From a virus, in the IMG/VR virus record IMGVR_UViG_3300032265_003779, positions 1 through 64,000 of that record: a stretch of 64,000 nucleotides of DNA; one strand, written 5' to 3'. Every line of letters starts with the position of its first letter. Position 1 is the stretch's first letter. Shown here in pieces: positions 24,996-33,069 of this stretch. A program made the position numbers and the translations under genes. The notes beneath the pieces were generated by a model that saw only the letters and a list, made by a program, of their open reading frames with translations, was not told the DNA's origin and did not search any database.

Positions 24996-27575
24996 TCATT
25001 GTGTTTGTTTATCTTTAACTCCCGGTTGACCTTTAAGTTCTAAAACATGAAGTTCATCTTCGGCTCTTGTGCGACCAATATATTTATTATTCATTTCTTG
25101 CTCTAGATCTTCTTGTCTTGTTGATCTGGGGTGTGGCCACATATCATCTCTCAATATATAAACACGTTGGAACTGCAGACCTTTTGATTTATGAACCGTG
25201 GAAAGTATTACTGGGTTTAATTCTTTTACCTTCTTTTTATAATCAGCACGATCACGGTCACCCTGAGGACCAGATTTTTCAAGGTCTAAACCTCCAAATT
25301 TATCACTTAACCATCTTTTCAGACTATCGATATTTCCATCCGGAGACTCTTGCATAAATTGCTCGGAAGCAGAATACAAAGCATCTGTGATTTCTTTCAA
25401 TTCTTTTAATTTTCCTGACATAGCCGCCTTGCCAGAGTGCTTTTCAACTTGTTCTTCATTGTAATTATACATAGCCATTAACAACTCATCAACACTAGAT
25501 GAATTATTTAATTTAAATAATTCAATGATCTTTTTGATGTGTTTGTCTAGGTCGTTAGCAATATCTTTACCAAGAATAATAAAAGGTATACCATCTTTCA
25601 TTAAGCGTAAACTAGCATGGACCAAAGGTTCATTTGTTCTTGACAAGAAAGCTGTTTGTTTAACCTCTCCCATATCACGCATTTCACTGTTTAAAGTTTC
25701 GAAAGCTTCTTCGTAGTTTATTTCACCATTTGTTGCCTGTCCTTTGCCAATTTTTCCCGGACCTTCTTTAAATTCTCTGCCTTTGGATAAATTGGAGACG
25801 TGTCCCATTTTTCGCCCCTCTTCATTTGTCATATCTATGACAGCCTGTCTAGATCGGAAATTCTGTGTGATCTCTTTTTCCACATCTTTTTCATGAGATT
25901 GGTCCTTCAACATACTAGATAATTGATCAAATGCTCCAGAGTCTGCACCCCTGAATCTGTATATTGCTTGATTAGGATCTCCTACAGCAACAATTTTAGC
26001 TCCATTTTCTGCCAATTTTTTAAGAATTATTTGTTGGGCTACATTAAAATCTTGGACCTCATCAGCAAATACAACTTCATATTTAGGCCACTTAAATTCA
26101 TCTGCATGAATTGCAGAGAACCATAAGTCATCATCAAAGTCTCGTTTTGTTCCCAAAACTTGCTCTACACCTGCGTGGGGTTCTTTATCAGCAGTGAATT
26201 TTTCTTGAGATGCATGAGGCATTACTTCATTTAAGAGCCAGGATGTTGCTTTTATTAATTCTTCTGTGAAGTCTCTTTTTGTAAAATCTTCTCCCATCAG
26301 CTTATTGATATACTCTGCTGCCCAAGGTGAATTTTTTTGAATCCTTTCTTTTATGTTATCGAGATTTGTATTTAAATCATACTTTTTCATTATTTCTCTT
26401 AAATCACCATCTAATTCTTGTTTATTTCTTGGATCGGCAGCAAAAGACTTGGCCAAACCTAAAAATTTCAATGCTTCTGATTTAAATTCAATGTTAATAC
26501 TTCTTAATATATACCACAAACTTTTTTCTGTTGAACCGAGTCTTTTGGGATCATCTCCATAAACTTCTTCTTGATTTGGGATGTTTAATGATTTAATGAG
26601 TTTTTTAAATCCTTGTGAGTCTGCGACCATCCTGGACTTCTCTTTAAAACTAAAACTTTGAATTCTATCTGTAGGTTTTAAATGATTTTTCCCCAGAATT
26701 TCTCTGCCTGCGAAACCATTAGTGGTTTCAACCTGTGTTGTTGGTGGAAATTCGTCTTTAGCCTCAGCTCTATTTTTAGAATTAAAAACTAAATATAACC
26801 ATTTTTTACCTTTTCCAAATTTCCAAGCTAAGTGTTTCAATACTGTGGTTTTACCACTACCTGCCAAAGCATTAATCACCATATGAGACTGTTGGGGGCT
26901 GGCAAGCATTTTGACAAACTTATCTTCTATTGCTTTTTGCTCTGGTGTAATTCTTTCTTCTGGAATGGTTTGACTTCCGGATTTTTTTGGGGGTGTGATA
27001 GCTTCCAGAACTTCACTGGGCTTTTTTCCTTTTACGAATTGCCCCAACTCATTTTTTTGACTTTTTACTATGTTTTTAATTTCCATAGCAGGAATTAAAC
27101 CTCTGGAGACTAACCTTCCTTCTTCTGGGTCAAGAATCACAAACATCCAATTTTGTTCATCTTTTTTCTTCATTGCTAGATCTAGGTCTACTGCCGGGAT
27201 TCCATACTCATTATTAATCATAATAGATTTTGCCCAAATCCATTCATGTAGCACATCCAGCGTGGCTCTAACTGGTGCCGATTTGGTTTGTAAAGAGGAA
27301 GATTGAGTAGATCTTGATGGAATAGAAGATTGGGTGGGTTTTGGTTGAGAAGAAGATTGAGTAGGTTTTGGAGGGGAATTCATTGCAATAATTTTTTTAT
27401 CTACGGGATGATACCAAACCGTATCGCCCTTAGAGAATTTTCCGTATTTATCATCAAAAGGAACCTTCCATTTAAACCAACCTGGTCCTGGGGATTCATT
27501 GCCTTCGTCAAACTTTTCTTCATTAATAAACCATTCTTTAAAACAGATTGACAACCATTTATTAAATTTGTTCAT
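24996..27575 (-). CDS. UvrD/Rep-family helicase with N-terminal extension
   Basis: An 859-residue superfamily 1A helicase. Walker A is ALAGSGKTT at about residues 236-244; later motifs are VVFADEVQDFN, GDPNQAIYRFRGAD, TQNFRSRQAV, STVHKSKGLQF and YIGRTRAEDELHVL, the full UvrD set. The first 210 residues are extra: a tag-like start (MNKFNKWL, FKEWFINEE), a WFKWKVP domain, a Ser/Gln/Pro-rich linker and a small globular part. The start at 27575 overlaps nothing and has AAAAAGGATTATGAA upstream. It should unwind DNA 3'-5'. The tag suggests packaging in the capsid. Confidence 0.88.
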   Translation of the reverse strand: MNKFNKWLSICFKEWFINEEKFDEGNESPGPGWFKWKVPFDDKYGKFSKGDTVWYHPVDKKIIAMNSPPKPTQSSSQPKPTQSSIPSRSTQSSSLQTKSAPVRATLDVLHEWIWAKSIMINNEYGIPAVDLDLAMKKKDEQNWMFVILDPEEGRLVSRGLIPAMEIKNIVKSQKNELGQFVKGKKPSEVLEAITPPKKSGSQTIPEERITPEQKAIEDKFVKMLASPQQSHMVINALAGSGKTTVLKHLAWKFGKGKKWLYLVFNSKNRAEAKDEFPPTTQVETTNGFAGREILGKNHLKPTDRIQSFSFKEKSRMVADSQGFKKLIKSLNIPNQEEVYGDDPKRLGSTEKSLWYILRSINIEFKSEALKFLGLAKSFAADPRNKQELDGDLREIMKKYDLNTNLDNIKERIQKNSPWAAEYINKLMGEDFTKRDFTEELIKATSWLLNEVMPHASQEKFTADKEPHAGVEQVLGTKRDFDDDLWFSAIHADEFKWPKYEVVFADEVQDFNVAQQIILKKLAENGAKIVAVGDPNQAIYRFRGADSGAFDQLSSMLKDQSHEKDVEKEITQNFRSRQAVIDMTNEEGRKMGHVSNLSKGREFKEGPGKIGKGQATNGEINYEEAFETLNSEMRDMGEVKQTAFLSRTNEPLVHASLRLMKDGIPFIILGKDIANDLDKHIKKIIELFKLNNSSSVDELLMAMYNYNEEQVEKHSGKAAMSGKLKELKEITDALYSASEQFMQESPDGNIDSLKRWLSDKFGGLDLEKSGPQGDRDRADYKKKVKELNPVILSTVHKSKGLQFQRVYILRDDMWPHPRSTRQEDLEQEMNNKYIGRTRAEDELHVLELKGQPGVKDKQTQ

Positions 27576-27663
27576 TTCATAATCCTTTTTAAAACCACGA
27601 CTTATTTATGACAAATATTTTAAAAAAATAATATATATCTTTACAAATCATAAAGGAAATTAA

Positions 27664-30600
27664 ATGAAAACATATACCAGCGACCTAACTTCAAAACCAG
27701 ATTGGCTCGGAACCTATGGTGACCAAACTGGGAAAACCTTGGATACTGATTTTGGTTTTGGTGTTGATGGCATGTATTTCAATGGGAATGCCGGAGGGGG
27801 CAGTGGTGACAATCCAGCAACTGGGTATAGTGTCAGAACTAATTTCAACATCAGTGGATATCAGGTTTGCGAAGTTATTTTTACGGCAGACCATAGTGAT
27901 AGTTGCACAGATCAAGGAATATGTTTTTATAATGATGGGCAATCACCAAATTGGAATTGGGATCCAGATTCCTCCAGAATAGCTTTTTCCCTGAACTGTC
28001 CTATTCCATACATCTATGGAACAAACAAATTTGTAAATAATAGTGGCGAATATTATGGTAATTCCACGGAGCAATCAGGTTCCGAGGTTCTGGGGAGTGG
28101 CATCTACACATTCAAAGTGACTTATAATCCAATTGCCAGAACCGTAACTGCAATTACCTATGAAGGTGAAGACACTTCGGGAACCGTTCTAGACACTATT
28201 GTTTTACATGAAAAATTGATGAATGGTGGTTCTTACAGAATTGGATTTGATGCTGATAACGATGAAGGCACAGCTTACTTCAAAAGCCTCAAGATAAATG
28301 TGTATGAAACAAACGGCATATCAGATAACACAGAACTAAATAACCAACTTAGCAGCCTCAAAACTGGGTACTATCAAGTTACGGATCTTGTTGAGGGTCC
28401 GTTTCTTTTTTCAGATGATGCAGATATAGATGGTGGAGATGGAGATGGAATAGACCCTAATTTCAATGAATTAGGAATTGGCACAACAGTATGCATACAA
28501 GAAGACGGCAAAATTGTGGTTGGTGGGCTGTCGGGAACACTTGATGGATCAAAATATTTAAGAAGAATAGATGTTAGTGGAAATGAAGATGAATCGTTCA
28601 CTCCTCCATCTTTTGGACTTAACGGAATGGTAAACAGCGTTGTTCAGATGAGTGATGGAAGGTTGGTTGTGGGCGGCAATTTTCTTAATGTTGAAAGGTT
28701 TGATGGACTATCCAACAGCGGATCAATAACCTTTGACACTGATTATCAAGGCGGAACCGGCATCAATGGAAATGGACTCTTCCTACCTCCGTCTGCAAAC
28801 ATAGTCGAAGTTGGTTGGACCGTAACATTCCGAGATTCTAGCACAAGAACAGTAATTAGTTCTTATTTTAACGAATTAAACTTCTGGACGGTTGGACTCG
28901 ACAGCAACATAACATTGAATCCTGCTTTCCCACTAACAATATCACAGCCAAATTGGAAACCAACAATAGACGGCAACATAGTAAATATTAGTGGAATGGT
29001 TTGCTTGAAAACTGATGGTTCTCTGAGCAAGAGAGATGGTGGAGATGTTGGCTTTGAGGACAGGGCAATAAGTGGTGTTCCCTTACAAGTTTATGCAATA
29101 AAATTATTGAACGATGATAGTGTTTTAGTTGGAGGACATTTTACCCACTATGATGGTGTGGAATCTCCTTTTTTGGCAAAAATAGGCAGTGACGGAGTTA
29201 TAGATGAGGGTTTTGCAACTAATATTATAAGCCTAAGTTTGGATAATGGTGTGTCAAGTATTGCTATTGATAGCAATGGCAAAATACTAATTGGAGGAAC
29301 TTTCTCGGAAGCAATCAAGAGGCTTAACAGCGATGGATCGGTAGATAGTTCTTTTGAACCGGGAACTGGTTTCACTGGCAATACCTTTCAACAGAATGGA
29401 GTTTTTTCAATACTTCCATTTGATAATGGACAAATGTTGGTTGGACATTCTAGCAAATACTACAACGGAACATTATGTGGCAATGGTTTGGTGAGATTGA
29501 ACGGTGATGGTTCTCTGGATGTATCTTATACAGCAGATCTATATAACAGCCACAGTAATATTGGAACTGTAACATCGATAGTCCAACAAGAAAATGGAAA
29601 AGTAATTGTTGGAGGGTACTTTAACCTTGCAGATGGATTCAGTGCAAATGAAATATTTAGGTTGAATTCTGATGGTTCTAAAGATGAAAGTTTCAATAGT
29701 GTATTTGGATTTACTCCCGCAGGTTATAATTGGGGACCAGCAACAAATGATATTAAATTAGATTCAGTTGGTAATGTTTATGTTGCAGGAAGCTTCACCG
29801 ACTACAACCATGCAGCAAGATTTCAGTATGCCAAATTGGACACAAATGGGACATTGCAAGAATGGAGTGTTCTGCCTGCGTTCAAACAAGTGGGAATAGA
29901 CGACGGCATGGACGACATGTATGACGGAGCAAATTTTTTAAATACTAATCTGACGCTTCCTTATCTTTACATTAAGTGCTATGGAGGCAATAATGTTGTC
30001 AGCGGTGGCGAAGGAGCTTGCGGGTGTCCTGAGCCACCAGTTATTTGTGGGCTTAACGCTAACAGTAGCATTCCTTCCACTCACACTCAAGCATGGGATC
30101 AAGGACCAGAGGACGATTTTTATGATGAATCAAGAGGTTCAGACGAAACAGGTAGCGACGATATTGAGTGGCCTGAGCACAGATATCTTCCCGTGTGTGA
30201 TAGCCATGTTATGGTCGCAGATGGATATTTCGGAGATGGAAGCAGCTATTTTACAGCTATGTTCCCCGGCATGTTCGTACTTGCTGCAAATAATATTGAT
30301 ATTACACAGTTTTCAATAACTGGTAATATCGGCTCAGACGGTGATGGTGCAGATGTTGCAGAAATATTCCCAATCAATGTCGGGGGCAACACATACACCG
30401 CATATCTCAAAACTAATTACGGTGCTGGTGATCCCTCGATAAACCACATCATAATCGTAGATGGCGATGGAAATGGAATTGAACAATTTTACGATCCAAC
30501 ATCAGAGGGAGATGAACATTGCATCACTGGTATTGAGGGGAAGACAAAACTCTTCTTTCTTTGTTTAGGAAAAGCTAATGGTGTGGCAATGACAAGGTCA

Positions 30601-31062
30601 GAGGCACAAAATATTGCAACTAAGTTCTTGGAAGTAATAGGATTAGGGAGTTGCTCAGTAAAAACATATGAATTAGACCTTAGCCCAGACAATCCAGAAA
30701 CAATTCACAATTATAACTATTATGGTGAAGGCAATATGGATACAGCTATAATAGTTGATCCCATTACTGGTAAACGTAGATCTCTACAAAGAACTGGGTA
30801 TTTTGAAATAACTGACAATTGTGGAAACAGAAAAGTTGTTTCAGCTAGAGATGGGGAGACATTTACCAATTCAACAAATTGGGAAGATGCAATATCTCAG
30901 TCTATAGTTGGTCCAACGCCAACAGCTACACCAACAGCTACACCAACAGCTACACCAACAGCTACACCAACAGCTACACCAACAGCTACACCAACAGCTA
31001 CACCAACAGCTACACCAACAGCTACACCAACAGCTACACCAACACCAACCTCTACACCATAA
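27664..31062 (+). CDS. Delta-60-repeat tail fibre with Thr-Pro tail
   Basis: A 1132-residue protein. Residues 1-230 form a beta-rich N-terminal domain. About residues 270-750 hold at least six delta-60 (DUF5122) repeats: DGKIVVGG, DGRLVVGGNF, SNGKILIGGTF, NGQMLVG, ENGKVIVGGYF and a VGNVYVAGSF variant, each followed by a DGSxDxSF segment, probably a beta-propeller. A C-terminal domain has CGCPEPPVICG and a DUF-like globular region. It ends in about eleven TPTA units. AAAGGAAATTAA precedes the ATG. Likely an adhesin or receptor-binding fibre. Confidence 0.8.
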   Translation: MKTYTSDLTSKPDWLGTYGDQTGKTLDTDFGFGVDGMYFNGNAGGGSGDNPATGYSVRTNFNISGYQVCEVIFTADHSDSCTDQGICFYNDGQSPNWNWDPDSSRIAFSLNCPIPYIYGTNKFVNNSGEYYGNSTEQSGSEVLGSGIYTFKVTYNPIARTVTAITYEGEDTSGTVLDTIVLHEKLMNGGSYRIGFDADNDEGTAYFKSLKINVYETNGISDNTELNNQLSSLKTGYYQVTDLVEGPFLFSDDADIDGGDGDGIDPNFNELGIGTTVCIQEDGKIVVGGLSGTLDGSKYLRRIDVSGNEDESFTPPSFGLNGMVNSVVQMSDGRLVVGGNFLNVERFDGLSNSGSITFDTDYQGGTGINGNGLFLPPSANIVEVGWTVTFRDSSTRTVISSYFNELNFWTVGLDSNITLNPAFPLTISQPNWKPTIDGNIVNISGMVCLKTDGSLSKRDGGDVGFEDRAISGVPLQVYAIKLLNDDSVLVGGHFTHYDGVESPFLAKIGSDGVIDEGFATNIISLSLDNGVSSIAIDSNGKILIGGTFSEAIKRLNSDGSVDSSFEPGTGFTGNTFQQNGVFSILPFDNGQMLVGHSSKYYNGTLCGNGLVRLNGDGSLDVSYTADLYNSHSNIGTVTSIVQQENGKVIVGGYFNLADGFSANEIFRLNSDGSKDESFNSVFGFTPAGYNWGPATNDIKLDSVGNVYVAGSFTDYNHAARFQYAKLDTNGTLQEWSVLPAFKQVGIDDGMDDMYDGANFLNTNLTLPYLYIKCYGGNNVVSGGEGACGCPEPPVICGLNANSSIPSTHTQAWDQGPEDDFYDESRGSDETGSDDIEWPEHRYLPVCDSHVMVADGYFGDGSSYFTAMFPGMFVLAANNIDITQFSITGNIGSDGDGADVAEIFPINVGGNTYTAYLKTNYGAGDPSINHIIIVDGDGNGIEQFYDPTSEGDEHCITGIEGKTKLFFLCLGKANGVAMTRSEAQNIATKFLEVIGLGSCSVKTYELDLSPDNPETIHNYNYYGEGNMDTAIIVDPITGKRRSLQRTGYFEITDNCGNRKVVSARDGETFTNSTNWEDAISQSIVGPTPTATPTATPTATPTATPTATPTATPTATPTATPTATPTATPTPTSTP
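30913..31050 (+). repeat. 12-bp tandem repeat encoding TPTA tail
   Basis: About eleven copies of ACACCAACAGCT, perfect at the DNA level, encode the C-terminal TPTA tail of the delta-60 fibre. Perfect copies imply recent expansion and likely length variation between isolates. Confidence 0.9.
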
Positions 31063-31328
31063 TGAAAAAGTTAAATTTTAAACAATGGTTTGAAAGTGGA
31101 GGAGGATTTATAGGTCAGTCAATGACTGATCCTGTTGATGACCATCCTCCAGCCGGAAGTGAAATAACTACTGATCCTTTCTATAGACCAGGTGATTCTC
31201 CTCCAACAAACAATAACAAAAAAAGAAAATTAAGAAAATTTAAAGTTGCCAAATTTGGATTTGATGCTGATGATGGCGGAGATAAAGTAGCAATAAGAAA
31301 AGAAGTATTACCAAACTACTTTATGTAA
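31062..31328 (+). CDS. Small tagged protein, 88 aa
   Basis: Begins at the last base of the fibre gene's TAA (TAATG overlap), without a binding site, so it is probably made by reinitiation. The N-terminus MKKLNFKQWFESGGGF fits the tag seen on many proteins here. The middle is Pro/Asp-rich, then comes a basic patch KKRKLRKFKVAKFGF and an acidic stretch. No known domain. I infer a packaged internal protein or a small head protein. Confidence 0.65.
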   Translation: MKKLNFKQWFESGGGFIGQSMTDPVDDHPPAGSEITTDPFYRPGDSPPTNNNKKRKLRKFKVAKFGFDADDGGDKVAIRKEVLPNYFM

Positions 31329-31333
31329 AAAAC

Positions 31334-31360
31334 AACCCACCAGATTTCTCTAGTGGGTTT
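31334..31360 (+). terminator. Hairpin terminator after the 88-aa gene
   Basis: AACCCAC pairs with GTGGGTT around a loop in which AGA and TCT can also pair. It is followed by TTT on the plus strand and sits between convergent genes, so it may act in both directions. Confidence 0.65.
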
Positions 31361-31370
31361 AAAGATGAGG

Positions 31371-32063
31371 TCATTTCGGAAAAAAGATATAGTTTTTATT
31401 ATAGCTTCCTTGCTCACTATTTCTATCTTTGACTGGAATGTCTTTTAGTGCTGATATCCTATCATTTTTTGCACGAATAATAAACACCCAACCACCCCAT
31501 CTTCTGTTAAATTCATCCATACTCCAGACTCTAATCTTAAGATGTATATCACTGTTATCAATATATTTCACTATTCCTTTTTCTTCATCATAGTGAACCA
31601 TTGTCATAACATGACCTGGAATATCGAAGCCGCAGCCTCTGCCTTCCAAAGTACATCCTTTGATTAAAAGACTTTTATCTTTTTTGTCTGTGGTCATTTC
31701 GTATTCTATTCCGTATTTTTCAAACATCTTTCTTGCAGAGCTTGGACTTGCATAACTCTTATAATTATCATTGCGAGTTAAATTGTAAAGTCTGTCTTCT
31801 CCACAATATCTTGCTAATGTTTCAATACTTGACCAAACACACTGTATTCCAGTCCTATTAGGAACTCTATCCTCCATTGGGATAGGAACCTGTAGATCGT
31901 CTAAATTTTCGTCTACTAACCCTTCAAAACTAGCGGCTGGACTCGTACTAGTATCATAAGGATTAGGATATATATTTTCTGTAAGTTCTGTTGTTTTAGC
32001 AAATAAAACAAAGAATATATAAACAAAAAATATTACCAACAAAAACCATGAAATCCTTTTCAT
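31371..32063 (-). CDS. Membrane-anchored C39-like cysteine protease
   Basis: A 230-residue protein with an N-terminal membrane anchor (ISWFLLVIFFVYIFFVLF) and a papain-fold domain. Cys75 lies in RTGIQCVWSSIETLARYCG, with Gln74 as a possible oxyanion residue; His151 in IPGHVMTMVHYD and Asp169/Asn170 in VKYIDNSD complete a C39-type triad. AAGGAGGGACT precedes the ATG. The catalytic domain would face the periplasm or cell surface. It might cut host envelope proteins or a phage-encoded peptide; substrate unknown. Confidence 0.65.
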   Translation of the reverse strand: MKRISWFLLVIFFVYIFFVLFAKTTELTENIYPNPYDTSTSPAASFEGLVDENLDDLQVPIPMEDRVPNRTGIQCVWSSIETLARYCGEDRLYNLTRNDNYKSYASPSSARKMFEKYGIEYEMTTDKKDKSLLIKGCTLEGRGCGFDIPGHVMTMVHYDEEKGIVKYIDNSDIHLKIRVWSMDEFNRRWGGWVFIIRAKNDRISALKDIPVKDRNSEQGSYNKNYIFFPK

Positions 32064-32120
32064 AGTCCCTCCTTGTTATCCTTAACTATAAGTATTTATT
32101 ATTCCTATTAATAAATTTTT

Positions 32121-32133
32121 ACTATATAAAATT
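32121..32133 (+). promoter_or_regulatory. Late-promoter-like ACTATATAAAATT abutting the ATG
   Basis: ACTATATAAAATT directly precedes the ATG of the 41-residue membrane protein at 32134, with no ribosome binding site. Confidence 0.45.
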
Positions 32134-32259
32134 ATGACTATAATCTTATATCATGTAGCAATATTTTTATCTTTATTTGTTTTTATATGGCTTGGTATTT
32201 TTTGGATTACAGCCTGTTATGTGTTATTCGAAAATAAAAAAATCAACGATCATCAGTAG
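32134..32259 (+). CDS. Small transmembrane protein, 41 aa
   Basis: Reads MTIILYHVAIFLSLFVFIW, then a short hydrophobic stretch and a polar end (ENKKINDHQ). One membrane helix fills most of it. It has a leaderless-type start element and overlaps the end of the convergent gene at 32243 by 17 bases. Short, but the composition and the promoter element support it. Function unknown; a small membrane regulator or lysis accessory is possible. Confidence 0.5.
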   Translation: MTIILYHVAIFLSLFVFIWLGIFWITACYVLFENKKINDHQ

Positions 32260-32518
32260 CAATATTTTTAAATCTACTTAAAGAAACGTTGGGATTTTTT
32301 AACATATTTTCAAATAAAGCATTTGCTTTTGCGGTATGTATTTTTTTCCAAGCACTTTTTCTTGTTTGAAGAGTGTATTTTTTAAATACTTTTTGTATAG
32401 CCGCAGCCAGATCCATAACAGCATCAACTCTGTTGGAGTCTGACTGTGATAATTTTTTATCATCTTTTTTTGATGACTTTTTGTCTTCGTTTATAATCCA
32501 CTCATTAAAACTTTTCAT
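32243..32518 (-). CDS. Tagged small protein, 91 aa
   Basis: Starts MKSFNEWIINEDKK, matching the recurrent N-terminal tag, followed by a Lys/Ser/Asp-rich linker and a helical C-terminal half (AVMDLAAAIQKVFKKY). It overlaps the upstream tagged gene by ATGA, so the two are co-translated. No known family. I infer an internal head protein. Confidence 0.65.
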   Translation of the reverse strand: MKSFNEWIINEDKKSSKKDDKKLSQSDSNRVDAVMDLAAAIQKVFKKYTLQTRKSAWKKIHTAKANALFENMLKNPNVSLSRFKNIATDDR

Positions 32519-32874
32519 GGAGCTGAAAACTCCGAATCCATACTTGGCTTCTTAATAACATTGTCCATCGAATCGCCAGATTCTGAACCCGAGACACCGG
32601 TATCATCTCCAGAATGCTTTCTGGCAGCAGCTCTTAACTTGTTTACATCTATCTGGTCGTAAAGTGCTTTCATGCTTGGATCTCTGCTACTGAGAGTTCT
32701 TAGCATTGTCATTAATCGACTCATATCAGAAGAAGCAGCTTGCATAACTAAATTCACCACAGTTGATACTGCTGCCTCTTGGTCGGCATCATATGAAGCA
32801 TTTCCAAAACTTGTTTCTAATTCACCTCTTAATCCTGTGTCCATCGCTTCTAAAAACTTGTGAAAACTCTTCAT
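32515..32874 (-). CDS. Tagged small protein, 119 aa
   Basis: Starts MKSFHKFLEAMDTGLRGE, the tag with an FLEA sequence resembling a gp21-type cleavage site after Glu. The rest is Ala/Ser/Asp-rich and helical (VVNLVMQAASSDMSRLMTML) with a Ser/Gly/Asp-rich end. AGGAAAAAT precedes the ATG. It lies just upstream of, and divergent from, the head operon, which fits a prohead-internal role. Function inferred only. Confidence 0.65.
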   Translation of the reverse strand: MKSFHKFLEAMDTGLRGELETSFGNASYDADQEAAVSTVVNLVMQAASSDMSRLMTMLRTLSSRDPSMKALYDQIDVNKLRAAARKHSGDDTGVSGSESGDSMDNVIKKPSMDSEFSAP

Positions 32875-32968
32875 ATTTTTCCTATCTTAAAGTGGTAAAA
32901 GTATATATTAAAAAAACTTAAAAATTTTTTAAGCCTTTCTTCATATATATGGTTTAGAGGATTTATTT

Positions 32969-33022
32969 AAAGAGTTGGAATGAACTCTTTGAACAATTTG
33001 TTCAAAAAGCCCATTAAAGTGG
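32969..33022 (+). promoter_or_regulatory. Structured 5' leader of the head operon
   Basis: Three adjacent inverted repeats lie about 50-100 bases before the head operon's first ATG: AAAGAGTT/AACTCTTT (32969-32990), GAACAA.TTGTTC (32991-33003) and CCCA/TGGG (33009-33022). TATATATTAAAA at 32900 and TTCATATATATGG upstream are possible late promoters. The hairpins could stabilise or regulate this highly expressed message. A Shine-Dalgarno AGGGAGATAT follows before the ATG at 33070. Confidence 0.45.
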
Positions 33023-33069
33023 GAGCATTCACAAACGATTAAAAATCAACCTAGGGAGATATAAAAAAT

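Noticed and set aside
30879-31061. Overlapping frame across the TPTA repeats upstream of ATG 31062
   Set aside because: It is the shifted reading of a tandem repeat; only the part from ATG 31062 shows the tag and protein-like composition.
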